Source: Cyanobacteria bacterium RU_5_0 | Lineage (GTDB): Bacteria > Cyanobacteriota > Cyanobacteriia > Elainellales > Elainellaceae | NCBI GenBank assembly: GCA_012033255.1 | Contig: JAAUSF010000035.1 | Coordinates: 1 to 41,985 of the forward strand | Length of the DNA: 41,985 nucleotides | Direction: 5' to 3' | Part shown: positions 15,849-24,676 of the stretch, piece after piece | Numbering within the stretch: the first letter of the stretch is position 1 | Layout of the letters: each line of letters begins with the position of its first letter | Translations under genes and position numbers: made by a program | Notes under the pieces: generated by a model | Database searches by the model: none | Seen by the model: only the letters and a program-made list of their open reading frames with translations | Told to the model about the DNA's origin: nothing

Positions 15849-17816
15849 TCAAGCAAACATCTTGTCGATCATATCGCGATAGCGATCCGTCACAACTGTT
15901 CGCCGGATTTTTAGCGTCTGAGTGAGCATCCCGTTCTCAATGGTGAAAGGTTCTAACAGCAAGCAAAAAGCTCCAATGCGATCGTCTGCCCGATAGCCCG
16001 GTCTGTTCTTCACCTCGCGAGTTAACTCTTGCCGAAACAAATCTTGAATCACTTTACTATCCAAGTCAATGTCCTGAGTTCCGGACGGAGTAGGCTTTTC
16101 ATCATCTGGCAAGCGTAAGTAAAGATTCTGTGAAGTTGCCCATTTCTGCAATGCCTCCCCATTAGGAACAATGAGCGCTCCAAGCGATCGTTGATCCTGC
16201 CCAACTAGCATAATTTGGTCGATGTAGACGCTACGCAAGCAAACATCTTCAATGGGTTGCGGCTCAATGTTTTCACCATTCGTGAGGACGATCGTATCTT
16301 TTGCCCGTCCAGTGATAATCAGGTCATCCTGTTCCGTTACCACGCCCAGATCGCCCGAATCAAACCAACCTTCCGGATCGATCGCCTTTGCGGTTGCCGT
16401 GGGATTGTTATAGTACCCTTGCATGATTTGAGGACCACGAATTAGTACCAGTCCTTGCTTTCCAGTCGGCAACGGTTGGCGCGTCTCCGGATCAACAATC
16501 CGGATTTCAGTATCGGGAAGCGGTTGACCATCGGCTCCTCGCAAGTTTCGATTGGGACGGCGAACATTGGTAATCGGAGAGGTTTCTGTTAGCCCATATC
16601 CACCCAAAATCTCAATGGCAATAATCTCGAAGAAATCTTCCAGGTGATCCGCGATCGATCCACCGCCACTCACGACATACTTAATTTCTCCACCCATCCC
16701 TGCCCGAATTTGCTGATAGACCAGTCGATCGCCCAACTGATGCACAGGAGCTAATGCTGCCATCTGCACTGCCGCCCAAACCCGCTCCAATGGGGGAGGA
16801 TTCAGATTCTTCAGGCTTAACCCTTGCATCGTTCGACGCGCCTCAATATAACGCTGGCTCATCTTAAAAAAGAAATTTACCAGCTTTTGTTTATTCTCAG
16901 GCTGTTCCCGAAACTGTTTCTGGACTCCTTCATAAATTGACTCCCAGAGTCTGGGTACGGCCACCATGTAATTGGGTTTGTAGTCTTTCAGGTCTTTTTT
17001 GACATGGCGAATGTTGGTATAAATCTGCGTACAGCCACGAGCAAAAATGAAGTATTCAAACGTGCGCTCATAGCAGTGCCAAATGGGGAGGATGCTGAGA
17101 ATTCGTTCTCCGGGTTGAGGCGTTACCACCGTTGGACACGCCAACACTTGCGAGATCAGATTACCGTGACTGAGCATCACTCCTTTGGGCATTCCAGAGG
17201 TTCCGGAGGTATACATCAGCGTTGCCAATGTTTCGCGAGTTTGGTTAACAGGCTGAAGTGTGAAATTTGCTCCCAATTCTAAAAGCTGTGAAAAAGTAAG
17301 GATTTTTAAACTTTCTTCGGGTGGCGTTTCGTCGGATAGAAGGACAACGAATTGAACTGGCAAGTCGCCTAGCCCAGCCCGAAGTTTCTTGAAGAGTTCC
17401 AGATCTGCAACGATGAGAGCGATCGCTCCACTATCTCGCAAAATAAATAACAGTTCTTCTACGTCTGCCTGTGATCCCCGTACCGCATCGATCGCACCCG
17501 CTCGCATAATGCCCTGATCCGCAACCAACCAACGAGGGCTATTATCAGCAAACAATGCCACACGGGGCGGAAACGGTTCATCTGGGTTGACCCAAATCCC
17601 CAATGCCTGCAACCCAGCCGCAAATTGCTCTATCTGCTGATAAAGCTCCGCGTAGGTGAGTTTAACCTCTGGTTTAGAATGCGGATCATGGAGTGCCGTG
17701 ATCGTGGCGAAGCGTTGGCAAACGATCGACCAAAGTTCCGGTAGCGATCGGACCTGGTTGTATTTTGTTTCAGCCGTGACATCAGATGAGATAACAGAGG
17801 CAGCCGATCGGGTCAT
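15849..17816 (-). CDS. aas: AMP-binding long-chain acyl-ACP/acyl-CoA synthetase
   Basis: This 655-residue adenylate-forming enzyme activates free fatty acids. The P-loop is LMYTSGTSGMPKGVMLSHGN. Other core motifs are YGLTETSP, GWFDSGDLG and the hinge/Lys region ITGRAKDTIVLTNGENIEPQPIED. The length and the split ligand domain resemble the single fatty-acid-recycling synthetase of cyanobacteria (the Aas/Slr1609 type), which loads fatty acids on acyl carrier protein. ATG 17816 is chosen because CAGGAG lies 8-13 nt upstream; the open frame extends 35 codons further but without family similarity. It leads the operon with ylqD and PDH E2, a plausible link between acyl and acetyl-CoA metabolism. Confidence 0.9.
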   Translation of the reverse strand: MTRSAASVISSDVTAETKYNQVRSLPELWSIVCQRFATITALHDPHSKPEVKLTYAELYQQIEQFAAGLQALGIWVNPDEPFPPRVALFADNSPRWLVADQGIMRAGAIDAVRGSQADVEELLFILRDSGAIALIVADLELFKKLRAGLGDLPVQFVVLLSDETPPEESLKILTFSQLLELGANFTLQPVNQTRETLATLMYTSGTSGMPKGVMLSHGNLISQVLACPTVVTPQPGERILSILPIWHCYERTFEYFIFARGCTQIYTNIRHVKKDLKDYKPNYMVAVPRLWESIYEGVQKQFREQPENKQKLVNFFFKMSQRYIEARRTMQGLSLKNLNPPPLERVWAAVQMAALAPVHQLGDRLVYQQIRAGMGGEIKYVVSGGGSIADHLEDFFEIIAIEILGGYGLTETSPITNVRRPNRNLRGADGQPLPDTEIRIVDPETRQPLPTGKQGLVLIRGPQIMQGYYNNPTATAKAIDPEGWFDSGDLGVVTEQDDLIITGRAKDTIVLTNGENIEPQPIEDVCLRSVYIDQIMLVGQDQRSLGALIVPNGEALQKWATSQNLYLRLPDDEKPTPSGTQDIDLDSKVIQDLFRQELTREVKNRPGYRADDRIGAFCLLLEPFTIENGMLTQTLKIRRTVVTDRYRDMIDKMFA

Positions 17817-17921
17817 TGAAATAACTCCTGAGATATAGCAATAAGTCCTCTCATGCTCTAGTTTGGCATTTGAGGCTGAATCTGAATCAGAAAAACCCAG
17901 ACTAAAAATTCCTATATTCAT

Positions 17922-18124
17922 ACCCTAAGCCACAGCGCACTACAATAAGCAATTGGTATGGACGGAAAACTATCCGTCATTCCGGGCTAGAGAATAGAGA
18001 ATAGAGAACAGGGAATAGGGGGAGTGGATAAGTAGCTGCGTAGGGAATCACAAGGATAGCCATTCCCTCATCCCCTCGTTCCCCATTCCCCCATCACTCC
18101 ATTACCAATTGTTAGGAGAAAACC
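17922..18124. other. Intergenic region with complementary purine/pyrimidine repeats
   Basis: Positions about 17990-18022 hold imperfect repeats of GAGAATA ending in GGGAATAGGGGGAGTG. Positions about 18062-18102 hold the complementary CATTCCCTCATCCCC and CCCCATTCCCCCATCACTCC. The two runs can form an imperfect long hairpin. No gene is seen; the downstream DUF427 gene has a strong TTAGGAG ribosome-binding site. Confidence 0.6.
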
Positions 18125-18409
18125 ATGCCCAGAGCAACTTGGAACGGTGCAGTTTTAGCGGAAAGCGACAAGTGTGAAGTCGTTGAAGGGAACTACTATT
18201 TTCCTTCCGACTCGATCGATTCCCAATACTTTAGCTCCAGTGATACTCATACAACCTGCCCTTGGAAAGGGATGGCTAGCTATTACAACATTGAAGTCAA
18301 TGGACAGGTCAATAAAGATGCGGCCTGGTACTATCCGCAACCCAAAGATGCGGCAAAAAACATTGAGGGATATGTTGCGTTTTGGCGAGGCGTGAAAGTA
18401 GAGGCGTAG
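18125..18409 (+). CDS. DUF427 domain protein
   Basis: The 94-residue protein reads MPRATWNGAVLAESDKCEVVEGNYYFP, TCPWKGMASYYNIEVNG and AAWYYPQPKDAAKNIEGYVAFWRGVKVE. This is the complete single-domain DUF427 family, whose core TxCPWKGxAxYY is highly conserved. The fold is known but the reaction is not. A strong ribosome-binding site (TTAGGAG) precedes ATG 18125. It stands alone, with about 200 bp on either side. The downstream gap contains a hairpin (AGATGAGGG at 18511-18519 with CCCTCATCT at 18535-18543). Confidence 0.9.
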   Translation: MPRATWNGAVLAESDKCEVVEGNYYFPSDSIDSQYFSSSDTHTTCPWKGMASYYNIEVNGQVNKDAAWYYPQPKDAAKNIEGYVAFWRGVKVEA

Positions 18410-18606
18410 CCCAGTTTCTTAGTCCTCATCAGATTTGCTAATGCCATTTCTTTCTAAATCTGGGCACACTGGGCTAATCAGGTGCGTCGAGCTTTAATGG
18501 AGATACGCTAAGATGAGGGGTTTGGAATGAGCTTCCCTCATCTAAAATTTCCACGTCAAAGCCAGCGCAGTTTGGTAAAATTCTGCTGATTTTCTCTGAG
18601 AGCGTA

Positions 18607-19209
18607 ATGCAAGTCAATCGTCCTCCCGCTCAGTCAACCTCGATGATTTTGGATGCCTTTCTTAATCCTGATGTGCCCGATGGCGTATGTCCCCGCCGGA
18701 CACGAATGCAAATTGATTTGATTTTGTTGGCGATCGAAGCCCTCGATCTGGGTGGCTCAGAAGCGCTACTGGTTGCTGCGAAAGATTTAGAGTTACAGAG
18801 CATCATCAAGAATCGGGTGACACTTTGGCGGCTACGGGCAACCAATCCATGGCGACGGAACAGCCAACGTCGCCCTCTCACCCTGGAGGAGGCAAAAGCC
18901 CTGGTCATTATTGCTTGCCATCTGGCACGGCGACTCACCGTTGTCGTTCGCCAACTGCTGCTGGCATATGATCAATTGCTGGAAAAGCAACTTTCCCCAG
19001 ATCATCACTTGCGTCTCTCTCGATATCTAGAGCGATTTCGGGCACATTTTCGCTCTCGGATGAATCCAAAACGAACAGCCGTGATGGCATACAACGATGA
19101 GCGGTTAAATGAACTGGCGTTGAATTTGTTAGGGCAGTTGTTATTCTGCACCGGAACATCTGGGACACAACGGCTCTGGAGCAGTCTGTTTGATGGAGAA
19201 GTAGCATGA
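18607..19209 (+). CDS. DUF3038 domain protein
   Basis: The 200-residue protein is largely helical. It shows LDLGGSEALLVAAKDLELQSIIKNRVTLWRLRATNPWRR and EEAKALVIIACHLARRLTVVVRQLL, the recognisable core of cyanobacterial DUF3038 proteins. No catalytic motif is visible and the function is unknown. Its stop overlaps the start of the DUF4335 gene by 4 bp (ATGA). This pair is a standing cyanobacterial gene couple, so the products probably act together. GAGAG shortly before ATG 18607 can serve as ribosome-binding site. Confidence 0.85.
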   Translation: MQVNRPPAQSTSMILDAFLNPDVPDGVCPRRTRMQIDLILLAIEALDLGGSEALLVAAKDLELQSIIKNRVTLWRLRATNPWRRNSQRRPLTLEEAKALVIIACHLARRLTVVVRQLLLAYDQLLEKQLSPDHHLRLSRYLERFRAHFRSRMNPKRTAVMAYNDERLNELALNLLGQLLFCTGTSGTQRLWSSLFDGEVA

Positions 19210-20372
19210 CCATTCAACGTCAATACAGCTTGCCCAACTGCAAGCTCATCCTGGAAGGGCTGAATGGAGATAATCTACTTGATCCCGCGAGTGCGCGTCC
19301 GTTGGTGTCTCTCGTTACCAATGTCGAGTGTCACTTGGCTGGATTGGAGAAACCCTTGACAGGAGGGCGAGAATTTTTAGAAGGTTTGGTGAAAGCTGTT
19401 AGCGACTATGCTCAAGATTATCTGAGTGGGATTCCGCATTCAGCACGACGCGATCGCCACGATCATCATAGCCTTGTGCAAATTCAAAAAATTGACAAAA
19501 ATCTCCATCGCCTGACGATTCAACCTCAAGCCAGTGAACAATCGCTGAGTGTTCCACCCCCCACTCAGATCGATCTCACGACAGTACAGTTGTTTGATCT
19601 GGTGGAAGCGGTCGATCAATTCTTTGCGGATGCCCAAACCTTACCCGATTTATCCCTGAAGCTAGCTCCACTGCCTAAGCGTTACGTAGTGCCCAAGGAA
19701 CCTGCCAGTAAACGAGCTGTACCCGTGGCATTGGGCGTCTCCAGTTTAGTGGCTACCGCTCTAGGATTGTTCTTCATTCCTGCTCCCAGGGTAGAATTGC
19801 CCGAACGAGGTAGGGCTACAACTCAGGAGTCTCCCACCGCTTCGCCTTCTCCTACTGCCTCTGCAAGCCCCAACAATCCTGATTCAACTGATGCCGAAGC
19901 GTCATCAAATTTGGGGAATTTGGATGCAATCCTTGAGAATTCTACAGAAATTGTCGATCCGGTTGAGTTGGAAGGGCTGACAGCCCAATTGCAAGGAAGA
20001 CTTTATGACGATTGGCTAGAAAAACCTACCCCGACTTTCACTGAACCGCTAGAGTATCGAGTTGGCGTAGATGAGAATGGTGAGATTGTGGGCTATTCAT
20101 TCGTTAATGATCCTGCCTTGAATTATCTGGATGAAATACCTCTGTCTGATGTGCAGCTTGCCTCAGAAACGCCCTCTGAGCCGAGTGGAGAGGAGTCGAT
20201 CGCCCAATTTCTGGTTATCTTCAGACCTGATGGAGTGCTAGAGGTTAGCCCGTGGTATGGCTTACCCTCTGCCCCATCTAACCTTGAGTCCTCTCCGACT
20301 CCAGAATCAGAGGGGCAGGCGATCGAATCCTCTCCTAGCTCGGAAGAATCGACTGTTGAGAGTTCGCCGTGA
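19206..20372 (+). CDS. DUF4335 domain protein
   Basis: The N-terminal half (about 1-150) is the DUF4335 domain: MTIQRQYSLPNCKLILEGLN, NVECHLAGLEKPLTGGREFLEGLVKAVSDYAQDYLSG and TTVQLFDLVEAVDQFFAD. A single hydrophobic helix follows (VPVALGVSSLVATALGLFFIP, about 173-194). Then come a Ser/Pro/Thr-rich linker and a C-terminal acidic domain that resembles nothing I recognise. It is translationally coupled to DUF3038 (4-bp overlap). The last codons and the stop lie inside the first unit of a three-copy 34-bp tandem repeat, so the present C terminus may vary between strains. Confidence 0.85.
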   Translation: MTIQRQYSLPNCKLILEGLNGDNLLDPASARPLVSLVTNVECHLAGLEKPLTGGREFLEGLVKAVSDYAQDYLSGIPHSARRDRHDHHSLVQIQKIDKNLHRLTIQPQASEQSLSVPPPTQIDLTTVQLFDLVEAVDQFFADAQTLPDLSLKLAPLPKRYVVPKEPASKRAVPVALGVSSLVATALGLFFIPAPRVELPERGRATTQESPTASPSPTASASPNNPDSTDAEASSNLGNLDAILENSTEIVDPVELEGLTAQLQGRLYDDWLEKPTPTFTEPLEYRVGVDENGEIVGYSFVNDPALNYLDEIPLSDVQLASETPSEPSGEESIAQFLVIFRPDGVLEVSPWYGLPSAPSNLESSPTPESEGQAIESSPSSEESTVESSP

Positions 20373-20457
20373 GGGGAAATGGGGAAAAGTTGAGAGTTCG
20401 CCGTGAGGGGAAATGAGGAAAAGTTGAGAGTTCGCCGTGAGGGGAAATGAGGGAATG
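20356..20457 (+). repeat. Three tandem copies of a 34-bp repeat spanning a stop codon
   Basis: Units begin at 20356, 20390 and 20424, each TTGAGAGTTCGCCGTGAGGGG followed by an AAATG(G/A)GG-type tail; the last unit is slightly divergent at its end. Each contains the sequence of the DUF4335 stop (CCGTGA), and the first copy includes the real stop. The units are contiguous, without spacers. Confidence 0.95.
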
Positions 20458-20504
20458 AGGGGATAGGATGATTTTTTGGTGTTGCTGAAGAATGGGATGA
20501 AACG

Positions 20505-20586
20505 ATTTGCACCCACACAGGGTAGGGGTAGATCTTGTGCTAACCCTGGCAGATTTCGGGCACCCACACAGGGATGCCCCTACCCA
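20505..20586. repeat. Interspersed repeat with direct and inverted parts
   Basis: GCACCCACACAGGG occurs at about 20508 and again at about 20560. GGGTAGGGG near 20519 and CCCCTACCC near 20577 are inverted copies flanking the unit. This looks like a small non-coding mobile repeat; no gene lies between it and the neighbouring minus-strand gene. Confidence 0.6.
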
Positions 20587-20626
20587 AATTCACAACGCCA
20601 TTTTTCTTTCTTGTCTCCCTTATCCC

Positions 20627-21322
20627 CTACGAATACGCATACGCCTGAGGTCCTGCCCAGATATTGTTGGCAACTCGCCCAAAGGTGATAGGCTGATCCC
20701 CGGTAGCGTAAATTGTTTTACCGTTCACATCGACTGCATAAAGGAGCCAGTTTTCGTCACCTAAATTGCCGGCTCGAAACAGGACGCGATCGGGATGAGT
20801 TTGGCTCCAGCCCAAGAGAACTGCATTGCTGTAGCGAACTTGCGTTGGAGCAAGCGTATGTGCCCGATTAGAGTGGCGATCCCAGACGACGGCAAAGTCA
20901 GAGGCGATGTCGCTGCCAAAGATGGCTTCAAATTCACGGGCAAGCACACGATCGCTTGTTTCTGACCATGCTACAGGAATGAGGATGGCGATCGTTCCGG
21001 CTTGGTTGGGTATCTCATCGTCGATAAACGGGTTATCCGCAAAGGGAGAGGCGGCGGTGATGGTTTGTAAGTCTCCGGTTCTAAGATTCTCAATGAACAG
21101 GACACTCGCCACGCGACTTCGCGTGAAATGGGATGATAGCTGCATCTGAATTCGGCTGTATGCCGCATATTGACCATCAGGGGAGATGAGGGACTGACTC
21201 CGGTAGTAACGGAGTTTAGGTGTTGAAGTCGGATTCTGCTCCGTTAGAGTTGCCATTACCCAACTCCACGGTACGGGATATGGGCTATTGAGGGGGTCAA
21301 GTTGAATAGGCTGAGCGTTCAT
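20627..21322 (-). CDS. Conserved hypothetical cyanobacterial protein
   Basis: I do not recognise a named family. The 231-residue soluble protein starts MNAQPIQLDPLNSPYPVPW and contains a strand-rich series: LISPDGQYAAYSRIQMQ, VLFIENLRTGDLQTI, ILIPVAWSETSDRVLARE, FAVVWDRHSN, VLLGWSQTHPDRVLFRAGN and WLLYAVDVNGKTIYAT. The repeated SPDG/W-S-x-T-SD-R pattern resembles TolB-like or WD-type beta-propeller blades, so a partial propeller is possible. No signal peptide or membrane segment is seen. It stands alone, convergent with the DUF4335 gene. Confidence 0.7.
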   Translation of the reverse strand: MNAQPIQLDPLNSPYPVPWSWVMATLTEQNPTSTPKLRYYRSQSLISPDGQYAAYSRIQMQLSSHFTRSRVASVLFIENLRTGDLQTITAASPFADNPFIDDEIPNQAGTIAILIPVAWSETSDRVLAREFEAIFGSDIASDFAVVWDRHSNRAHTLAPTQVRYSNAVLLGWSQTHPDRVLFRAGNLGDENWLLYAVDVNGKTIYATGDQPITFGRVANNIWAGPQAYAYS

Positions 21323-21933
21323 GGCGAGATTTCACAGAAACTCCGGTAGAGGCTACGGAAAAGGCAAAATTGCTCTGCCGAATAACTATAAGTATCCGCA
21401 GAAGTAACTCACAGGTGCAGAGTCAACAGGGAGGGAATCAATAAATCTGAAGTCTGACACTTAAAACGTCGATAACGTCTAAAGTGCCGACAATTAGGAA
21501 AATTGCAGCGTTGGGGCAAATGGGCGATCGCTAAGCGATCCCCTGAAACACCGTTTTGCCTGTTAGATTGGATGAAGCCTACGGACGACGGCTAACTAAA
21601 GCTAGGAAAATCCACGTCGAGACAACCGCCAGAATCACAACTACTTCATGTATAGCAGGCTTCCTGAAAACTGTGAGAATGAACTCATGAAAGTTTTCAA
21701 TCCACTTAACGTTACGATACAAAACTTTACCGCAGAATGAGAATTACTAAGGAGTGTCCCCTTGCCATTCCTCAATCTATTGCAGTTTATTAAGTTATTA
21801 CCGTTCACTGACAGTATTAACACCGATCGGCAACCCATAGCCGGAAAAAATTCTGCAATCTCAGGGTGAACCTCTAGATTTTGCGACGAGTTGAGATAGC
21901 ATCATCAGGAAAGAAAGCACGAGGTAAGTTTCT
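21323..21933. other. 611-bp intergenic region
   Basis: No gene can be supported here. It carries an odd palindrome GATCGCT-A-AGCGATC (near 21524-21538, embedded in a HIP1 site). A minus-strand frame at 21579-21722 could encode 47 residues with one membrane helix (VVVILAVVSTWIFLALVSRR) from a TTG start, but it has no ribosome-binding site. The right part contains the promoter region of the OmpA-family gene, whose ribosome-binding site is GAGGTAAG. Confidence 0.4.
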
Positions 21934-22884
21934 ATGACTAAGTCCTCAACCCCCCCAACCTCTGATCTACCTGTGCAGGAACCCATCCGCCAGCCCTCAT
22001 CGGGGTTTGGTCGGGCGTTGCTGGTCTTTATCTTTCGCCTCCTACTATTAGGAGTTGGGGGTAGTCTTGCTCTATTAATTGGGGTCGCGATCGCCTATTT
22101 CTTCCCTAGTCAGGTTAAAGACCCTCCGTTGCTTGAACGAATTTTGCAAGGCTCCCAATCGCTTTTGCAGAACTTCAACCAATCCGAGCGCCGCGATATC
22201 CCGCCTCCTACGACTTCTGTTTCGCCCAGTCCAGAAAGTCCTGCCCCTACCGAGGCATCTCCCCAACCCTCAGCCGTCGCTCCTCCACTGACAGAAGCCG
22301 ATCGCCAACAAGTCCAGACTGAGCTAAACCGGATTCAAGCTCAGTTACAACAGTTGGACAGTCGTGCTGCTGAACTGGAGAGCCTCGTGGGTACTTCCGA
22401 CCCGACCGCCCCCTTGGAAGAACGCCTGCAAACCATTCAACGGCAGCTAACACCAAATGCTGTGCCGCCTCCTAATGACACTCAGACCGGCGAAATGTAT
22501 GTTGCTCCTGCTGCCACCATCTCTGATGGCAATCTGCTGATGGTGACACTCCCTAGTGATGCTCTGTTTGAAACCAATCAGACTATGTTGCGATCGGGCA
22601 CTGACGCTATCCTGGACACGATTATCACCGATTTGCAACGCTACCCTGGAGCCACGATCCGGCTCATCGGACACACCGATAATCAGGGGTCAGCCGAGGG
22701 CGATCGGACGCGCGCCTTTGATCAAGCGACTGCCGTTGAACGGTACTTAGCAGGCAAACTTGGCGAGGAAGACTATCACTGGGTCGTAATCAGCTACGGG
22801 AGCAGCGAACCCCTCCCAACTGACAGCACTACCATTAACCCGCAGCGCAACCGTCGGATTGAAATAGTCATTGATCCGAACTAA
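21934..22884 (+). CDS. OmpA family protein with N-terminal membrane anchor
   Basis: The 316-residue protein has a single membrane helix (ALLVFIFRLLLLGVGGSLALLIGVAIAYFF, about 28-58). A Pro/Ser-rich linker and a coiled coil (ADRQQVQTELNRIQAQLQQLDSRAAELESL) follow. The C-terminal OmpA/MotB domain (about 205-316) shows TIRLIGHTDNQGSAEGDRTRAFDQATAVERYL and NPQRNRRIEIVI, the peptidoglycan-binding Asp and Arg motifs. There is no outer-membrane barrel. The protein therefore probably bridges the inner membrane and the cell wall, like a MotB/TolR-type or stator-like anchor without the proton-channel helix. GAGGTAAG precedes ATG 21934. Confidence 0.88.
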   Translation: MTKSSTPPTSDLPVQEPIRQPSSGFGRALLVFIFRLLLLGVGGSLALLIGVAIAYFFPSQVKDPPLLERILQGSQSLLQNFNQSERRDIPPPTTSVSPSPESPAPTEASPQPSAVAPPLTEADRQQVQTELNRIQAQLQQLDSRAAELESLVGTSDPTAPLEERLQTIQRQLTPNAVPPPNDTQTGEMYVAPAATISDGNLLMVTLPSDALFETNQTMLRSGTDAILDTIITDLQRYPGATIRLIGHTDNQGSAEGDRTRAFDQATAVERYLAGKLGEEDYHWVVISYGSSEPLPTDSTTINPQRNRRIEIVIDPN

Positions 22885-22909
22885 GGATCACGCGATGTGC
22901 AACTTTGTG

Positions 22910-22984
22910 GCTGTCAGCTTAAGTTTTGGTGGGGTAGGCATCTTGCCTGCCCTAGCTGAACGAGCAGGACGCCCATCCCACAAG
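22910..22984. repeat. Interspersed GC-rich palindromic repeat
   Basis: The sequence GTGGGGTAGGCATCTTGCC is followed by TGCCCTAGCTG and GAGCAGGACGCCCATCCCAC. The ends are imperfect inverted copies and the centre can fold into hairpins. This type of repeat is common between cyanobacterial genes. It lies between the OmpA gene and fmt. Confidence 0.5.
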
Positions 22985-23083
22985 AATTCTAAAAAATTGC
23001 CAATGCAAAAATGAATGCCGATTAGCTTATTGTTCGATCGCTCCCGCCATTCATCCTTCATCCTTAACATCCTTCATCCTTGA

Positions 23084-24097
23084 ATGAAACTGATCTTCTT
23101 CGGAACTCCTGAATTTGCCGTACCTAGCCTCAAACGCTTGATTAGTCATGATTCATTCGAGGTCGTTGCTGTTGTGACCCAACCCGATAAGCGACGAGGA
23201 CGGGGAAACGAACTCTCACCCTCTCCGGTAAAAGGGGTTGCCTTAGAACATCAGCTTCCCGTTTGGCAGCCTCGTAGCGTCAAGAAGAATGCAGAAACAC
23301 TAGGAAAATTGCGATCGTCTCATGTGGATGCCTTTGTCGTTGTAGCATATGGACAAATTCTTTCACAGGAAATTTTGGATATGCCGCGCTTAGGCTGTAT
23401 CAACGCTCACGGTTCCATCTTGCCTAAGTATAGAGGAGCCGCGCCGATTCAATGGTGTATCTATCAGGGTGAGACAGAAACAGGCATCACGACCATGTTA
23501 ATGGATGCGGGAATGGATACGGGCGCGATGCTGCTGAAATCTACTACGCCGATCGCCCTCCTTGATAACGCCCTTGATCTAACAAACGCTCTATCTGCCT
23601 CTGCCGCCAATGTATTGGTCGAAACTCTACTAGGCTTAGATCAGGATACGATTCAGCCTGTTCCGCAAGACAATACGCTAGCAACGTATGCCCCGTTGAT
23701 TCAAAAACAAGACTATGCACTGGATTGGTCACGATCGGCGATCGCGCTCCACAATCAAATTCGCGGCTTTTATCCCAACTGCACTACCCCCTTTCGCGAC
23801 ACACTCCTCAAAGTCACCGCTACCGTTCCCCTCGGATTCCCAAACATTTCTTTACCACCAGAGCTTCAACCCCTTCAGCACGCCTGGTCAACGACCGATA
23901 TCCTCGCAGACACTCACCCTGGAACCATTGTTAGCTTGCTCAAAAATTATGGGGCGATCGTGCAGACTGGAGACGGGGTTTTGCTAATTCGAGAAGCACA
24001 GTTGGCAGGGAAACGATCGCAATCTGGTTGGGACGTTGTGAATGGAACACGAATGCAAGTGGGAGAGATGATGGGAAGGATGCAGGAGGAAGGATGA
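23084..24097 (+). CDS. fmt: Methionyl-tRNA formyltransferase
   Basis: Fmt formylates initiator Met-tRNA using 10-formyl-tetrahydrofolate. The N-terminal formyltransferase domain (about 1-205) has [28 protein letters not shown], and the catalytic signature [20 protein letters not shown], with the Asn-x-His pair and the later Asp in [13 protein letters not shown]. The C-terminal tRNA-binding domain (about 208-330) includes the region [20 protein letters not shown]. At 337 residues it is of normal length. No ribosome-binding site of the classic type is seen before ATG 23084. The neighbouring gene is convergent. Confidence 0.97.
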   Translation: MKLIFFGTPEFAVPSLKRLISHDSFEVVAVVTQPDKRRGRGNELSPSPVKGVALEHQLPVWQPRSVKKNAETLGKLRSSHVDAFVVVAYGQILSQEILDMPRLGCINAHGSILPKYRGAAPIQWCIYQGETETGITTMLMDAGMDTGAMLLKSTTPIALLDNALDLTNALSASAANVLVETLLGLDQDTIQPVPQDNTLATYAPLIQKQDYALDWSRSAIALHNQIRGFYPNCTTPFRDTLLKVTATVPLGFPNISLPPELQPLQHAWSTTDILADTHPGTIVSLLKNYGAIVQTGDGVLLIREAQLAGKRSQSGWDVVNGTRMQVGEMMGRMQEEG

Positions 24098-24119
24098 AGA
24101 GTGATAAGCTAAACCACTT

Positions 24120-24479
24120 TCAATTTGCACATATCTCGTAAAATCGGCATGTTTTACACGGACCGATCGGATTTACTGCACAGCGCACTAACTCGGAATG
24201 GGCATTGTAACGACAGGTGGCATCTCCAAGCACCCAATGTCCGTTAATCTGGCTGCGCTCTTTGGGCGGTTGAGCCGATTGGACATAGAGAGCAATTTTC
24301 TCTAGGCGATATTTTCCAAATTTGAATTGGTAACGGTGCCGACGCTCCAGAACAGCATAGGTTCTGCCTTCTAGGTCTAAATATGCCCCCGGCTGCGGGT
24401 TCCAATCCAAATGGACTTTACCGATGGTTTGGTGCGGGTGGCTAAGAATAATTTCCGTTGGTAGGGAGTCTGTTTCCAT
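24120..24479 (-). CDS. DUF6464-type conserved cyanobacterial protein
   Basis: The 119-residue protein begins with an acidic N terminus. A beta-rich middle follows (HLDWNPQPGAYLDLEGRTYAVLERRHRYQF). The C terminus is Cys-rich: DATCRYNAHSELVRCAVNPIGPCKTCRFYEIC, five Cys in total. The C-terminal pattern is that of the cyanobacterial DUF6464 family as I remember it. The Cys could bind a metal. Function is unknown. It is convergent with fmt and separated from it by 22 bp. Confidence 0.7.
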   Translation of the reverse strand: METDSLPTEIILSHPHQTIGKVHLDWNPQPGAYLDLEGRTYAVLERRHRYQFKFGKYRLEKIALYVQSAQPPKERSQINGHWVLGDATCRYNAHSELVRCAVNPIGPCKTCRFYEICAN

Positions 24480-24676
24480 GATATGTATTGTCGCTTACAT
24501 TCATTTAAGAGATAGTATCGCAATCAATAACCAGATACAGGCAACTTCCTTCAGACTTAAGAATTTGAGCGGTCAGCCTGCTGTCTCTGATATTAACCAT
24601 GTTAAACATCACCCTATTTCCACTGATTAGAGGCTCGATCGACTATGTTGGATAAAACCGGGCTTCTTTATCGCTA

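Noticed and set aside
20356..20457. Tandem 34-bp repeats as a CRISPR array
   Set aside because: The copies are contiguous with no spacers, and no cas genes are nearby.
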